Source: Mesorhizobium sp. 1M-11
GTDB taxonomy: Bacteria; Pseudomonadota; Alphaproteobacteria; Rhizobiales; Rhizobiaceae
Assembly (NCBI RefSeq): GCF_001303895.1
Contig: NZ_LJSD01000075.1
Coordinates: forward strand, 7,501 to 71,500
DNA length: 64,000 bases
Reading direction: 5' to 3'
How positions within the stretch are numbered: the first letter of the stretch is position 1; each line of letters opens with the position of its first letter. Positions 44,295 to 52,392 of this stretch are shown in pieces. The translations under genes were made by a program, and so were the position numbers. A model generated the notes under the pieces. That model was not told where the DNA came from. It saw only the letters and a program-made list of their open reading frames with translations, and did no database searches.

Positions 44295-44599
44295 TTGCAT
44301 CGCAGGCGGATTGGCTCGAGTTCCCCATCGACATCGTGATCTTCGCGCACCTGCCCGCAGCTTTCCGCGCAATTCGTACTTTAGTTCAATCTAAACTATT
44401 GATATATATTACTTTTTTAAACTTTCCGTTGTGCGGTTCTTTGAATGGGCTACAGTGGCCTTACGGTAGGGCGAAGGCACGTCGTGTTACCGTAGCCCGC
44501 TTGCCACACCCCCAACCCCCACCCAGGCAAGCGGGCTCGTTTCGGGGCGTCACGTCATCCGATAAAATCACCAATGTGAAGAACTTGGTACTTCGTAGC
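44295..44599. other. non-coding stretch with AT-rich patch and mutually exclusive hairpins
   Basis: No gene is convincing here. An AT-rich patch (44390-44430) is followed by GGGCTAC (44447-44453), which can pair with GTAGCCC (44492-44498). The overlapping AGCCCGCTTGCC (44494-44505) pairs perfectly with GGCAAGCGGGCT (44526-44537) around a 20-nt, C-rich loop. The two pairings exclude each other. This looks like a small RNA or attenuator, unproven. Confidence 0.45.
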
Positions 44600-44930
44600 A
44601 GCGCAAATCGAACCCGAAGGGCTCGCAAGGGCGACCGCCCGTCGGCCGCAGGCCGCCCCATCGGAGCCGCGAGCGCAGCGAACTGGCATGAGATCAAGAA
44701 AATGGTGCCCTAACCAGCGCAAATCGAGCCCGAAGGGCTCGCAGGGGCGACCGCCCGTCGGCCGCAGGCCGCCCCATCGGAGCCGTGAGCGTAGCGAACT
44801 GGCATGAGATCAAGAATGGTGCCCTAACCAGCGCAAATCGAGCCCGAAGGGCTCACAAGGGCGACCGCCCGTCGGCCGCAGGCCGCCCCATCGGAGCCGT
44901 GAGCGTAGCGAACTGGCGTGAGATAAAAAA
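44600..44930. repeat. three tandem copies of a ~115-bp structured repeat
   Basis: Units start at 44600, 44716 and 44830 with GCGCAAATCGARCCCGAAGG, and are 116, 114 and about 101 bp long. Each contains an outer stem GCTCRC/GYGAGC, a GGGC-GACC-GCCC hairpin and a GGCC-GCA-GGCC hairpin. The outer pair varies in a compensated way between copies (G-C, G-T, A-T), which suggests selection for structure. Units are joined by TGGTGCCCTAACC, and the last unit ends at the tRNA-Leu 3' end. Confidence 0.85.
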
Positions 44931-45015
44931 TGGTGCCCCTAGCCGGGATCGAACCAGCACTCCTTGCGGAACTCGATTTTGAGTCGAGCGCGTCTACCAA
45001 TTCCGCCATAGGGGC
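44931..45015 (-). tRNA. tRNA-Leu (anticodon CAA)
   Basis: An 85-nt class II tRNA. Acceptor GCCCCTA pairs with TAGGGGC; the anticodon stem CTCGA/TCGAG encloses the loop CTCAAAA, giving anticodon CAA (reads UUG). A long variable arm (TTCCGCAAGGAGTGC) is typical of Leu tRNA, the T loop is TTCGATC, and CCA is encoded. Confidence 0.96.
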
Positions 45016-45212
45016 CCCGGACCGGGCGGTCCAGATGGGCGCGGACTATACGGTCACGACCCGGTTCGTCAACTGGCGCAACGCATCGGCGGGCTGAAAT
45101 CTCGAGAAACTTCGGCCTCGGGCAGTGCGACCTTTCGCTTTCGTGAAGCCCCCGCCATTGTGTGGCCAAGAAATTCTTTCTAGAGCATGACGCTCACCAA
45201 GAAGGGGGCTGC

Positions 45213-45800
45213 ATGCTTCGCGGACTTTATGACTGGACGCTGTCACTGGCGGCGCGGAAATCGGCCGAGTGGTGGCTGGCGTTCATCGCTTTCGTCGAGA
45301 GCTCGGTCTTCCTGGTGCCGGCAGACGTCCTTTACCTGCCGATGGCGCTCTCCCGCCCCGACCGCGCCTATCGATACGCGCTTGTCGCCACGATTGCCTC
45401 CGTACTCGGCGGTGTTGCCGGCTGGTTCATCGGCCACTACGCCTACGAAGCCGTGGCCAAGCCTGTGCTCGAGTTCTATGGCAAGTATGATGAGTTCGAG
45501 GCGCTGCGGCTGTCATCGGGGATCGGCTTCATCATCCTGATGCTGATCACTTCAGGGGCGGCGCACCTGCCGCCGATCAAGGTGGTCACGATCCTCTCCG
45601 GCGTCATCGGCGTCAATCTTCTGCTGTTCATCGTGCTCGCCATCGTGGCGCGCGGCGGCCGTTTCCTTCTGCTTGCGTGGTTGCTGCGCCGCTATGGCGA
45701 ACCGATCCGTGACTTCATCGAGAAGCGGCTCGGCCTCCTGGCGGGAGCCGCAGCGGCCATCCTCATTCTGCTTTATTTCGCGGCCAAATACGCCCTTTAA
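45213..45800 (+). CDS. YqaA-type DedA/VTT domain membrane protein
   Basis: A 195-residue inner-membrane protein of the YqaA branch of the SNARE-associated/VTT family (AEWWLAFIAFVESSVFLVPADVLYLPMAL; GGVAGWFIGHYAYEAVAKPV; TSGAAHLPPIKVVTILSGVIG). DedA-like proteins are linked to lipid scrambling or transport and membrane potential. The ATG at 45213 has AAGAAGGGGG upstream; the frame from 45162 adds a non-membrane tail. A dsbB-like gene follows 31 bp later. Confidence 0.87.
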   Translation: MLRGLYDWTLSLAARKSAEWWLAFIAFVESSVFLVPADVLYLPMALSRPDRAYRYALVATIASVLGGVAGWFIGHYAYEAVAKPVLEFYGKYDEFEALRLSSGIGFIILMLITSGAAHLPPIKVVTILSGVIGVNLLLFIVLAIVARGGRFLLLAWLLRRYGEPIRDFIEKRLGLLAGAAAAILILLYFAAKYAL

Positions 45801-45831
45801 CCAGGCGCGCCGACAACAGGAGCGAAACCAC

Positions 45832-46347
45832 ATGTCCGATGCGACGACCTCCGCCAGCCGCGGTCCGATGCTCACAGCAGCATTCCTGACCGTGGCCATG
45901 GCAGCCACCGTCGGCTCGGCGCTCGCCTTCCAGTACATAGGCGGCTACATCCCCTGCAAGCTCTGCTACGAGCAGCGTATCCCCTACTATGTCGGCGCGC
46001 CGCTGATGTTGCTTGCGGCCCTTGCGGCGATCTTCAAGCTGCCCATCTGGATCACCCGCGCCCTTTTGATCGTCGGTGGCCTGCTCATGGTCTACGGCCT
46101 CTATCTCGGCGTCTTCCACTCCGGCGTCGAATGGGGCTGGTGGCCGGGACCGACCGATTGCACCAACGTCGCCGCTCCGGTCGACACCGGCGGCAACGGC
46201 GTGCTCGATGCGCTCGACAAGTTCGTGCCGCCATCCTGTGACAAAGCCGCGCTGCGCATCCTTGGACTGTCACTGGCCGGCTGGAATGCCATTGCCAGCC
46301 TGATCCTGGCGGCTGTTGCCTTCCGCGGAGCTTTCAAACGCGCCTGA
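45832..46347 (+). CDS. disulfide bond formation protein DsbB-like
   Basis: A 171-residue four-helix membrane protein of the DsbB family. It has the first redox pair CKLC in YIPCKLCYEQR after helix 1 and the second periplasmic pair (Cys in PTDCTNVA and PPSCDKAA). It would reoxidise DsbA-like proteins and pass electrons to ubiquinone. ACAGGAG precedes the ATG at 45832. Follows the YqaA-type gene. Confidence 0.9.
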   Translation: MSDATTSASRGPMLTAAFLTVAMAATVGSALAFQYIGGYIPCKLCYEQRIPYYVGAPLMLLAALAAIFKLPIWITRALLIVGGLLMVYGLYLGVFHSGVEWGWWPGPTDCTNVAAPVDTGGNGVLDALDKFVPPSCDKAALRILGLSLAGWNAIASLILAAVAFRGAFKRA

Positions 46348-46427
46348 GCAAGCGCGACCCGAGGGTCTGCAAGCAAAAGCCGCAGGCTTCCGGATAAAGA
46401 TCAGGCGAAAGCAAAAGGCAGCGAGCC

Positions 46428-46985
46428 TTACGGCTCCAGTTCCACATCCCAGTAGAGATAATCCATCCAGCTCTCATGCAGATGGTTGGGCGGGAAGAGA
46501 CGGCCGTTGTTGTGCAGATCGTGCACGGTCGGCTGATAGGGTTTCTGCAACGGCCACATCTTGGCCTGGGAGGGCATCATGCCGCCCTTGCGCAGATTAC
46601 AGGGGGAGCAGGCGGCGACCACATTTTCCCACGTCGTCGCACCGCCGCGATGACGCGGGATGACGTGGTCGAAGGTGAGATCCTCCGGCGTCCCGCAATA
46701 TTGGCACTGGAAGCGGTCGCGCAGGAACACGTTGAAACGCGTGAAGGCCGGATAGCGCGACGGCTTCACATAGGCCTTGAGGCTGACGACGGACGGCAGC
46801 TTCATGGAGAAATTCGGCGAGGAGACCGCATGCTCGTATTCGGCGACGATATTGACGCGGTCGAGGAACACCGCCTTGATCGCGTCCTGCCAGGACCAGA
46901 GCGAAAGCGGGTAATAGCTGAGCGGGCGATAGTCCGCATTCAGCACCAGTGCGGGAAGCCCATCCGGAGATACGGCAACCGTCAC
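46428..46985 (-). CDS. HNH endonuclease family protein
   Basis: A 185-residue HNH protein. The zinc cysteines CQYC and CSPC flank the nuclease core (LTFDHVIPRHRGGATTWENVV), so catalysis is plausible. The N-terminal part (ALVLNADYRPLSYYPLSLWSWQDAIKAVFL) is the conserved extension of a widespread chromosomal HNH family that is not tied to restriction. Its cellular role is unknown. Convergent with dsbB. Confidence 0.9.
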   Translation of the reverse strand: MTVAVSPDGLPALVLNADYRPLSYYPLSLWSWQDAIKAVFLDRVNIVAEYEHAVSSPNFSMKLPSVVSLKAYVKPSRYPAFTRFNVFLRDRFQCQYCGTPEDLTFDHVIPRHRGGATTWENVVAACSPCNLRKGGMMPSQAKMWPLQKPYQPTVHDLHNNGRLFPPNHLHESWMDYLYWDVELEP

Positions 46986-47104
46986 GTTGTTTGCCTCCTT
47001 GGTTCACGGCGCGGATACTGTAAGCCCGACATGACAGGGATGTGAAGCGGGAAGCCGTGCCGAACACCCCTCAAAAGAGCATGATTTTTAAGCTTTTTTG
47101 CGGC

Positions 47105-47746
47105 TTAGACCGGCGGAGCGGCGTCCCTGCCCTTCAATTCCCTGTAATAAGACCAGAAAAGTCGCGCCGCGACACCTCTCCAGGGCGTCCATGATTCGGC
47201 CAGCGCGATGAGTTTTTTCTCTGGCGGACGTGGGTCGATCGACAGCGCATGGCCGACCGCGCTTTGCAACGCCACATCGCGCGCCGGGAATACATCCGGG
47301 TGCCCGGCGGCAAAGAGCAGGTAGCACTCTGCCGTCCACGGACCGATGCCTGGAACCGCCGTGAGCCTGGCGATTGCCTCGCCGGCTTCCAACGAACACA
47401 GGTGATGCAGGTCGAGCCCATCCATCACCGCCCCCGAGACGGCGAGCAGTCCGCGTTGCTTGGGCCGTGACAGTCCTGCCTCGCGAAAAACGTCCTCGCC
47501 TGCGCCCAGAATGGCCTCAGCCGTCAATGGATCCAGCAACTTGGTCAGTCGTCCGAAAATAGCGTCGGCACTGGCTCGCGACACTTGTTGCGACACGATG
47601 ATCGAAGCGAGACTGGCAAAGCCCGGCTCCGAAAGCCGCAGCGGCACTTCGCCGGCAAAGGCACGCACCGTCTCCAGGCGCGGATCGATGCCGCACAAGG
47701 CATCGAGGCCCATGGCGATGTCGTTGAGAGAGGTGATGCGCTGCAT
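47105..47746 (-). CDS. DNA-3-methyladenine glycosylase II (AlkA/HhH-GPD)
   Basis: A 213-residue DNA glycosylase that removes alkylated bases in base excision repair. It shows the helix-hairpin-helix LTAVPGIGPWTAE (128-140) and the catalytic Asp157 in PARDVALQ. The N-terminal AlkA beta domain is absent, as in the short bacterial forms. It is divergent from gluQ (72 bp). Confidence 0.92.
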   Translation of the reverse strand: MQRITSLNDIAMGLDALCGIDPRLETVRAFAGEVPLRLSEPGFASLASIIVSQQVSRASADAIFGRLTKLLDPLTAEAILGAGEDVFREAGLSRPKQRGLLAVSGAVMDGLDLHHLCSLEAGEAIARLTAVPGIGPWTAECYLLFAAGHPDVFPARDVALQSAVGHALSIDPRPPEKKLIALAESWTPWRGVAARLFWSYYRELKGRDAAPPV

Positions 47747-47818
47747 GTTCCTTGTCCGCGAAAGGCCGGCAAGGTAGCAATCCGGCTAACGCTTGCAAAA
47801 CCCGATTGCCGCCGACCG

Positions 47819-48694
47819 ATGACACTCCTGACATTTCGTTTCGCGCCCAGCCCGAATGGCGACCTGCACCTTGGTCATGCCTATTCGGCGCTGCTCAACC
47901 GGCAACTCGCGAATGACGTTGGCGCACGCCTGCTGCTGCGCATCGAGGACATCGACTCCACGCGCTGCACGCCGGAATTCGAGGCGGGCATCTATCGTGA
48001 CCTCGAGTGGCTGGGCGTGCGCTGGGAAGAAGCCGTGCGACGGCAGTCGGAACATTTTGCCGAATACCAAGTGGCGCTCGACAGACTGATCGCCGAAGAA
48101 CTCGTCTATCCTGCATTCATGAGCCGCGGCGACATCCGCGCCTTCATCAGCGAACGCGAACGACGCGGGCGCGACTGGCCCCGCGACCCGGATGGCGCGC
48201 CGCTCTATCCAGCGATCGACAAAGCTCTGTCCCGGGCGCAGCGCAAGGCGCGCATTGCCGAAGGAGTGCCCTTCGCCTGGCGGCTCGATAGCGCGGCCGC
48301 CCTGTCGCGCCTCGATCGCGATCTGGTCTGGACCGAATTCGAGGATACGGGCCTGTCGGCGACACGCCATGTCCAGGCCCGGCCGCAAGACTGGGGAGAC
48401 ATCGTTCTGGCGCGCCGCGATATTCCGACCAGCTACCACCTTTCCGTCGTGCTGGACGATGCCTTGCAAGGCATAACCCATGTCGTGCGCGGCATGGACC
48501 TGTTCCATGCAACGGCTGTGCAAAGGCTGCTTCAGCAACTGCTCGGCCTGCCGCAACCGGCCTATTTCCACCACGGGCTGATCCTGGGCCCAGATGGGCG
48601 CAAACTCTCGAAGAGCCTGAAGGATACGGGTCTGGCCGCGCTGCGTTCTGCCGGCGCGACGCCCGAAGACATCCGCCGTATGGTTGGCCTATAG
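47819..48694 (+). CDS. gluQ: glutamyl-Q tRNA(Asp) synthetase
   Basis: A 291-residue truncated glutamyl-tRNA synthetase paralogue. It charges glutamate onto the queuosine of tRNA-Asp rather than onto the tRNA end. The HIGH-like motif is PSPNGDLHLGH (10-20), and KLSKS lies near residue 262; the anticodon-binding domain of GluRS is absent. The zinc-binding cysteines of the E. coli enzyme are missing (YPAFMSRGD in that place). ATG 47819 is the natural start; upstream frame is antisense to alkA. Confidence 0.93.
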   Translation: MTLLTFRFAPSPNGDLHLGHAYSALLNRQLANDVGARLLLRIEDIDSTRCTPEFEAGIYRDLEWLGVRWEEAVRRQSEHFAEYQVALDRLIAEELVYPAFMSRGDIRAFISERERRGRDWPRDPDGAPLYPAIDKALSRAQRKARIAEGVPFAWRLDSAAALSRLDRDLVWTEFEDTGLSATRHVQARPQDWGDIVLARRDIPTSYHLSVVLDDALQGITHVVRGMDLFHATAVQRLLQQLLGLPQPAYFHHGLILGPDGRKLSKSLKDTGLAALRSAGATPEDIRRMVGL

Positions 48695-48772
48695 GGCTGT
48701 CTCGGCAGCAGCTTCAATTCCCGTTACTTTAAAAGTAAGCGGTTTTGGCTTTGTCCGGTCGAATTGCCGGGC

Positions 48773-48865
48773 TAGAGCAATTCCAGGAAAAGTGCGCAGC
48801 GGTTTTCCGTCCGGAATTGCGTAAAAATAAAGAGTTAGAGCGTTTCCGAAAACGGAAACGCTCTA
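48773..48865. repeat. bipartite two-hairpin dispersed repeat, copy C
   Basis: The best-preserved copy. Arm one: GCAATTCC..GGAATTGC enclosing GGAAAA..TTTTCC. Linker GTAAAAATAAAGAG. Arm two: TTAGAGCGTTTCCG and CGGAAACGCTCTA around AAAA. It lies between gluQ and the EamA gene, 35 bp before the ATG of the latter, so its hairpins would be in that 5' leader. Confidence 0.88.
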
Positions 48866-48900
48866 CGCGGCACATTCTCCATCGGAAAGCGGTTTCATCC

Positions 48901-49788
48901 ATGCACGAATTCAAGCGGTTCATTCCCGCAACCTTCGTCGTGCTGTGGGCAACCGGCTTCATCGGCGCCCGTTATGCCATGCCATGGGCGGAGCCGTTCA
49001 CTTTTCTGGCGATACGTTTTGCCATCGCCGCGGTGCTGTTCGCAGTCCTGGTCGTGCTTCTCAAGGCACGTTGGCCAAGCCGCACGCAGGCGCAGCACGC
49101 CATCATTGCCGGCGTCCTTATGCACGGCATCTATCTCGGTGCGGTCTTCTGGGCGATCCATCGCGGGTTGCCTGCCGGAATCTCGGCGTTGATCGTCGGG
49201 CTTCAGCCACTGATCACCGCGGTCATGGCCGGCAAGTTGCTCGGCGAAGAAATACAGCCCCGGCATTGGGCCGGCCTGGCAATCGGCTTCGTCGGCGTCA
49301 TCATCGTCTTGTGGCCGAAGCTCGGCGCACTGGGCGGCGGTGTCACGCCGGCCACGCTCACAGCTTGTGTGATCTCCGTCATTGCCATGAGCGCTGGCAC
49401 CGTCTGGCAGAAGCGTTTCGGATCATCCGGCAACCTCGTCGCCTCGACCTTCTGGCAGTATGTCGGCGGCACCGTCGTGATGGTGATTGCCAGTTTCACC
49501 CTCGAAACCCGCGTCTTCACCGTCAACAGCGACTTCATCTTCGCCATGGCCTGGCTGGTGCTGGTGCTCTCGGTCGGCGCCATCTTCCTGCTGATGGTGA
49601 TGATCCGCGAAGGGGCGATGTCGAAGGTGGCTTCGCTGTTCTATCTGGTTCCGGCGGTCACGGCCGTGATGGCCTGGATCCTGTTCGGCGAACATCTGAA
49701 CCTGGTCCAGATCGCCGGCATGGCCATCACCACTTTCGGCGTTGGCCTGGCCACGGCTCAGCCGACCCGTGCGCGCGCCTCGGCATAG
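48901..49788 (+). CDS. EamA/DMT family exporter
   Basis: A 295-residue ten-helix drug/metabolite transporter (FVVLWATGFIGARYAMPWAE; LPAGISALIVGLQPLITAVM; REGAMSKVASLFYLVPAVTAVMAW). It begins at ATG 48901, right after the dispersed repeat; the frame is open through the repeat, but those residues are repeat-derived and not part of helix 1. The 3' end overlaps the YihY gene by 31 bp on the opposite strand. Substrate unknown. Confidence 0.88.
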   Translation: MHEFKRFIPATFVVLWATGFIGARYAMPWAEPFTFLAIRFAIAAVLFAVLVVLLKARWPSRTQAQHAIIAGVLMHGIYLGAVFWAIHRGLPAGISALIVGLQPLITAVMAGKLLGEEIQPRHWAGLAIGFVGVIIVLWPKLGALGGGVTPATLTACVISVIAMSAGTVWQKRFGSSGNLVASTFWQYVGGTVVMVIASFTLETRVFTVNSDFIFAMAWLVLVLSVGAIFLLMVMIREGAMSKVASLFYLVPAVTAVMAWILFGEHLNLVQIAGMAITTFGVGLATAQPTRARASA

Positions 49789-50609
49789 CGGCTGATGGCG
49801 GCATTGAGTTCTCCGCCCAGAATGAAGATCACCGAGACAATGTAAAGGAAGACCACGGCGATCATGATCGAGGCGAGGCCGGCATAGGTCGTCACGTAGG
49901 ACGAGAAATGGTCGAGATAAGAAGCGAAGATGGTCGACCCGACCACCCAGCCGACCAGCGTGAAGCCGATCCCCGGCAGGATCGAGACAATGCTGCGTCG
50001 CCCCATCGGCAGCCAGATGTGCACGGCGAAAAGCGCGAACACGATGACCGTCGAAGCGATGACGAAGCGCCATAGCGTGATGGTGCCCATATAAGGGCCG
50101 ATCCAATGGAAATGCGCTTCCGCCAGACGCGCGATCAGCGGCGCGAAAACCAGCAAAAGACTGATGGCCAGAAAGCCCACGGCAGCGATCAGCACGAAGA
50201 CGATGCTCTGCGTGCGACGAAAGAAGATCGAACGTGTCTCCGTCATGCGGTAGGCCCGGTTCAAGGAAGTCCGCACCGCCTCGATACCGTTGGAGGCGAA
50301 GAACCCGGCAAGCAGCACGCCGTAAGTGAGAAGGTCCGTTCGCCGGACCGTCAGCACGTTGATGACCTCCCGCGCGATCGGCTTGGCAATCTGCTCCGGC
50401 CAGGTGTCGAACAGCAGCGGCACGATCGTCTCGACGAAAGCTTGCGCGCCAAGGAAACTCGCCAGCGAGGTGGCGAAGATCAGAAACGGAAACAGCGCCA
50501 TCAGCGAGGTGATCGCCAGATGACTGGCCATCGCCCAACCGTCGTCATTGTTGAAATGACCGGCCGCATCGTAGAGCACGCGGCGGAAGGCGACGATGGT
50601 GCGCAGCAA
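49758..50609 (-). CDS. YihY/BrkB family membrane protein
   Basis: A 283-residue inner-membrane protein of the YihY/virulence factor BrkB family with six helices (NNDDGWAMASHLAITSLMALFPFLIFA; VLLAGFFASNGIEAVRTSLNRAYR; SYVTTYAGLASIMIAVVFLYIV). I chose the TTG at 50609: GGAGG lies 10 bp upstream, and the family normally begins with such a short amphipathic segment. An ATG at 50699 would make it overlap the divergent SDR gene. Function unclear despite the ribonuclease BN misnomer. Confidence 0.85.
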   Translation of the reverse strand: MLRTIVAFRRVLYDAAGHFNNDDGWAMASHLAITSLMALFPFLIFATSLASFLGAQAFVETIVPLLFDTWPEQIAKPIAREVINVLTVRRTDLLTYGVLLAGFFASNGIEAVRTSLNRAYRMTETRSIFFRRTQSIVFVLIAAVGFLAISLLLVFAPLIARLAEAHFHWIGPYMGTITLWRFVIASTVIVFALFAVHIWLPMGRRSIVSILPGIGFTLVGWVVGSTIFASYLDHFSSYVTTYAGLASIMIAVVFLYIVSVIFILGGELNAAISRYAEARARVG

Positions 50610-50665
50610 CGATGCTGTTCCTCCAGTTGTTTCCAGGCGGCGAATATGGGAAGTGATTGCGGCAA

Positions 50666-51532
50666 ATGGCAAGCCTCGCCGCATCTTCCGGTACTTCATC
50701 CCAAGCGCCCCGCACGATCATCGTCACCGGTGCCTCTTCGGGCATTGGCGCCCATTGCGCACGGGCGCTGAAGGCAGACGGCTGGCGGGTGTTCGCCACG
50801 GCCCGCAAGCCCGAGGACATTGCAACGCTGGAAGCCGATGGCATCGAAGCGTTCTATCTCGACTATCGCGAGCCGGATTCGATCAAGGCTCTGGTCGAAA
50901 CCGTGCTAGAACGCACCGGCGGCCGGCTCGATGCGCTCTACAACAATGGCGCTTACGCTCAGCCCGGTGCGGTTGAGGACCTGCCCGTCGAAGCGCTGCG
51001 TGAACAATTCGAAGCCAATCTGTTCGGCTGGCATGATCTTACCCGCCGGATCGTACCTGTGATGCGCGCCCAGGGTCATGGCCGTGTCGTCCACTGCTCG
51101 TCGATCCTTGGCCTTACGCCGGTGCCGTTTCGCGGGGCCTATGCCGCATCCAAACACGCGCTGGAAGGGTTGATGCTGTGTCTGCGTCAGGAGCTCGCTG
51201 GCAGCGGCGTCCACGTCTCGCTGATCGAACCCGGGCCAATCGCCTCGAAATTCGCGAGTAATGGCCTGCCCTGGTTCCTCAAGCACATCGATCACGAAAA
51301 TTCGGTGCATCGCACCGCCTATCGCGCGCAATTGCAGCGGCTTGAGCAGGGCGGAATCCGCTCGCCCTACAAGCTCGGACCGGAAGCCGTCTACAAAGTG
51401 CTGACCCATGCGCTTCTGTCGCAACGCCCCCGGCCGCACTATGTGGTAACGATGCCAGCCAGAATCGGGGTAGCGCTGAAACGTCTGTTGCCAGCTTCCA
51501 TGCTCTACCGCATCCTCGCCAAGCGCGCTTGA
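50666..51532 (+). CDS. short-chain dehydrogenase/reductase (SDR)
   Basis: A 288-residue classical SDR. The cofactor motif is TGASSGIG (about 20-27), NNGAYAQ replaces NNAG, and the catalytic triad is Ser (HCSSILGL), Tyr and Lys (YAASKH). It is NAD(P)-dependent; the substrate, perhaps a retinol- or steroid-like alcohol given the C-terminal extension, is not known. Starts at ATG 50666. A small HIG1-like gene follows after 16 bp. Confidence 0.88.
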   Translation: MASLAASSGTSSQAPRTIIVTGASSGIGAHCARALKADGWRVFATARKPEDIATLEADGIEAFYLDYREPDSIKALVETVLERTGGRLDALYNNGAYAQPGAVEDLPVEALREQFEANLFGWHDLTRRIVPVMRAQGHGRVVHCSSILGLTPVPFRGAYAASKHALEGLMLCLRQELAGSGVHVSLIEPGPIASKFASNGLPWFLKHIDHENSVHRTAYRAQLQRLEQGGIRSPYKLGPEAVYKVLTHALLSQRPRPHYVVTMPARIGVALKRLLPASMLYRILAKRA

Positions 51533-51548
51533 ACGGAACGGAATCGCC

Positions 51549-51740
51549 ATGGGCACTGTTTTCAACATCCTCGCCATCGTCGTGATGGTGGCCGTGGTCG
51601 CGGTGCTCATCCGCGGCCTCATCAACATGATGCGCGGCGGCTCGGGGGTGACATCGAACAAGCTCATGCAGGCACGCGTGCTGCTGCAGTTCCTGGCGCT
51701 GGTCCTGATCATGCTTGCGGTCTATTTCACGCGCAAATAG
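51549..51740 (+). CDS. twin transmembrane HIG1-domain protein
   Basis: A 63-residue protein with two helices (VFNILAIVVMVAVVAVLIRGL and VLLQFLALVLIMLAVYF) separated by SNKLMQARV, the core of the HIG1 (hypoxia-induced) domain. Mitochondrial relatives stabilise cytochrome c oxidase supercomplexes, so a link to respiration is likely but inferred. Lies between the SDR and cobalamin adenosyltransferase genes. Confidence 0.87.
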   Translation: MGTVFNILAIVVMVAVVAVLIRGLINMMRGGSGVTSNKLMQARVLLQFLALVLIMLAVYFTRK

Positions 51741-51774
51741 CCCGAGCAGGTTTGCGGCCGAGCGGGAGGATGCA

Positions 51775-52356
51775 TTGGTCAAACTCAACAAGATCTACAC
51801 CCGCACCGGCGATACCGGCACCACGGGACTTGGTACCGGCGCAAGACGCCTGAAGTCCGATCTGCGCATCGAGGCCTGCGGCACGGTGGACGAGGCCAAT
51901 GCCTGCATTGGCATGGCACGCCTGCATACGGCTACCGCCCACCCTTCGATCGACATGATGCTTGGCCGAATCCAGAACGATCTTTTTGACCTCGGCGCCG
52001 ACCTTTCCGTACCGGATGATGGCAAGCCGCTGGAATACGAGCCGCTGCGCATCGTCGCCTCGCAAGTCGAACGTGTCGAGAAAGACATCGACCTGCTCAA
52101 CAAGGACCTGCAGCCGCTGAGATCTTTCATCCTCAACGGAGGCACCCCGGCCGCTGCCGCTCTTCATCTCGCCCGAACGGTCACCCGCCGCGCCGAACGT
52201 GTGATGGTGGCACTGGCGCAGAATCCCGACGAGCAGGTCGGCGCAGAGGCGCTCAAATACGTCAACCGCCTGTCGGACTTCCTGTTCGTGGCCGCACGCA
52301 CGGTCAATGACAATGGAAAGTCCGACGTGCTATGGGTGCCGGGTAAGAACCGCTGA
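51775..52356 (+). CDS. cob(I)alamin adenosyltransferase, PduO type
   Basis: A 193-residue ATP:corrinoid adenosyltransferase of the PduO type. N-terminal KIYTRTGDTGTTGLGTGAR is the ATP-binding loop, and RTVTRRAERVMVAL contains the conserved arginines. It makes adenosylcobalamin from cob(I)alamin. The start is TTG at 51775, preceded at 4-5 bp by GGGAGGA; no ATG keeps the conserved first strand. The rhomboid gene follows. Confidence 0.92.
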   Translation: MVKLNKIYTRTGDTGTTGLGTGARRLKSDLRIEACGTVDEANACIGMARLHTATAHPSIDMMLGRIQNDLFDLGADLSVPDDGKPLEYEPLRIVASQVERVEKDIDLLNKDLQPLRSFILNGGTPAAAALHLARTVTRRAERVMVALAQNPDEQVGAEALKYVNRLSDFLFVAARTVNDNGKSDVLWVPGKNR

Positions 52357-52392
52357 TTTGGCATCAGTGGACAACGGGCGGAAGCCAGCCGC

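Noticed and set aside
44600..44930. CRISPR array
   Set aside because: The units are tandem ~115-bp copies with no unique spacers, and no cas genes are present.
44291..44982. Open frames through the tandem repeats (repeated RRARKGDRPSAAGRPIG peptide)
   Set aside because: The repeat units differ in length by non-multiples of three between copies 1 and 2, and covariation points to structure, not protein.
44931..45212. Genomic island at the tRNA-Leu gene
   Set aside because: No integrase, att duplication of the full tRNA 3' end or atypical genes are found in the window.
48745..48900. Longer start for the EamA transporter through repeat copy C
   Set aside because: The added residues are repeat-encoded, and the natural ATG at 48901 begins helix 1. 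Unlike copy A, no function needs this extension.
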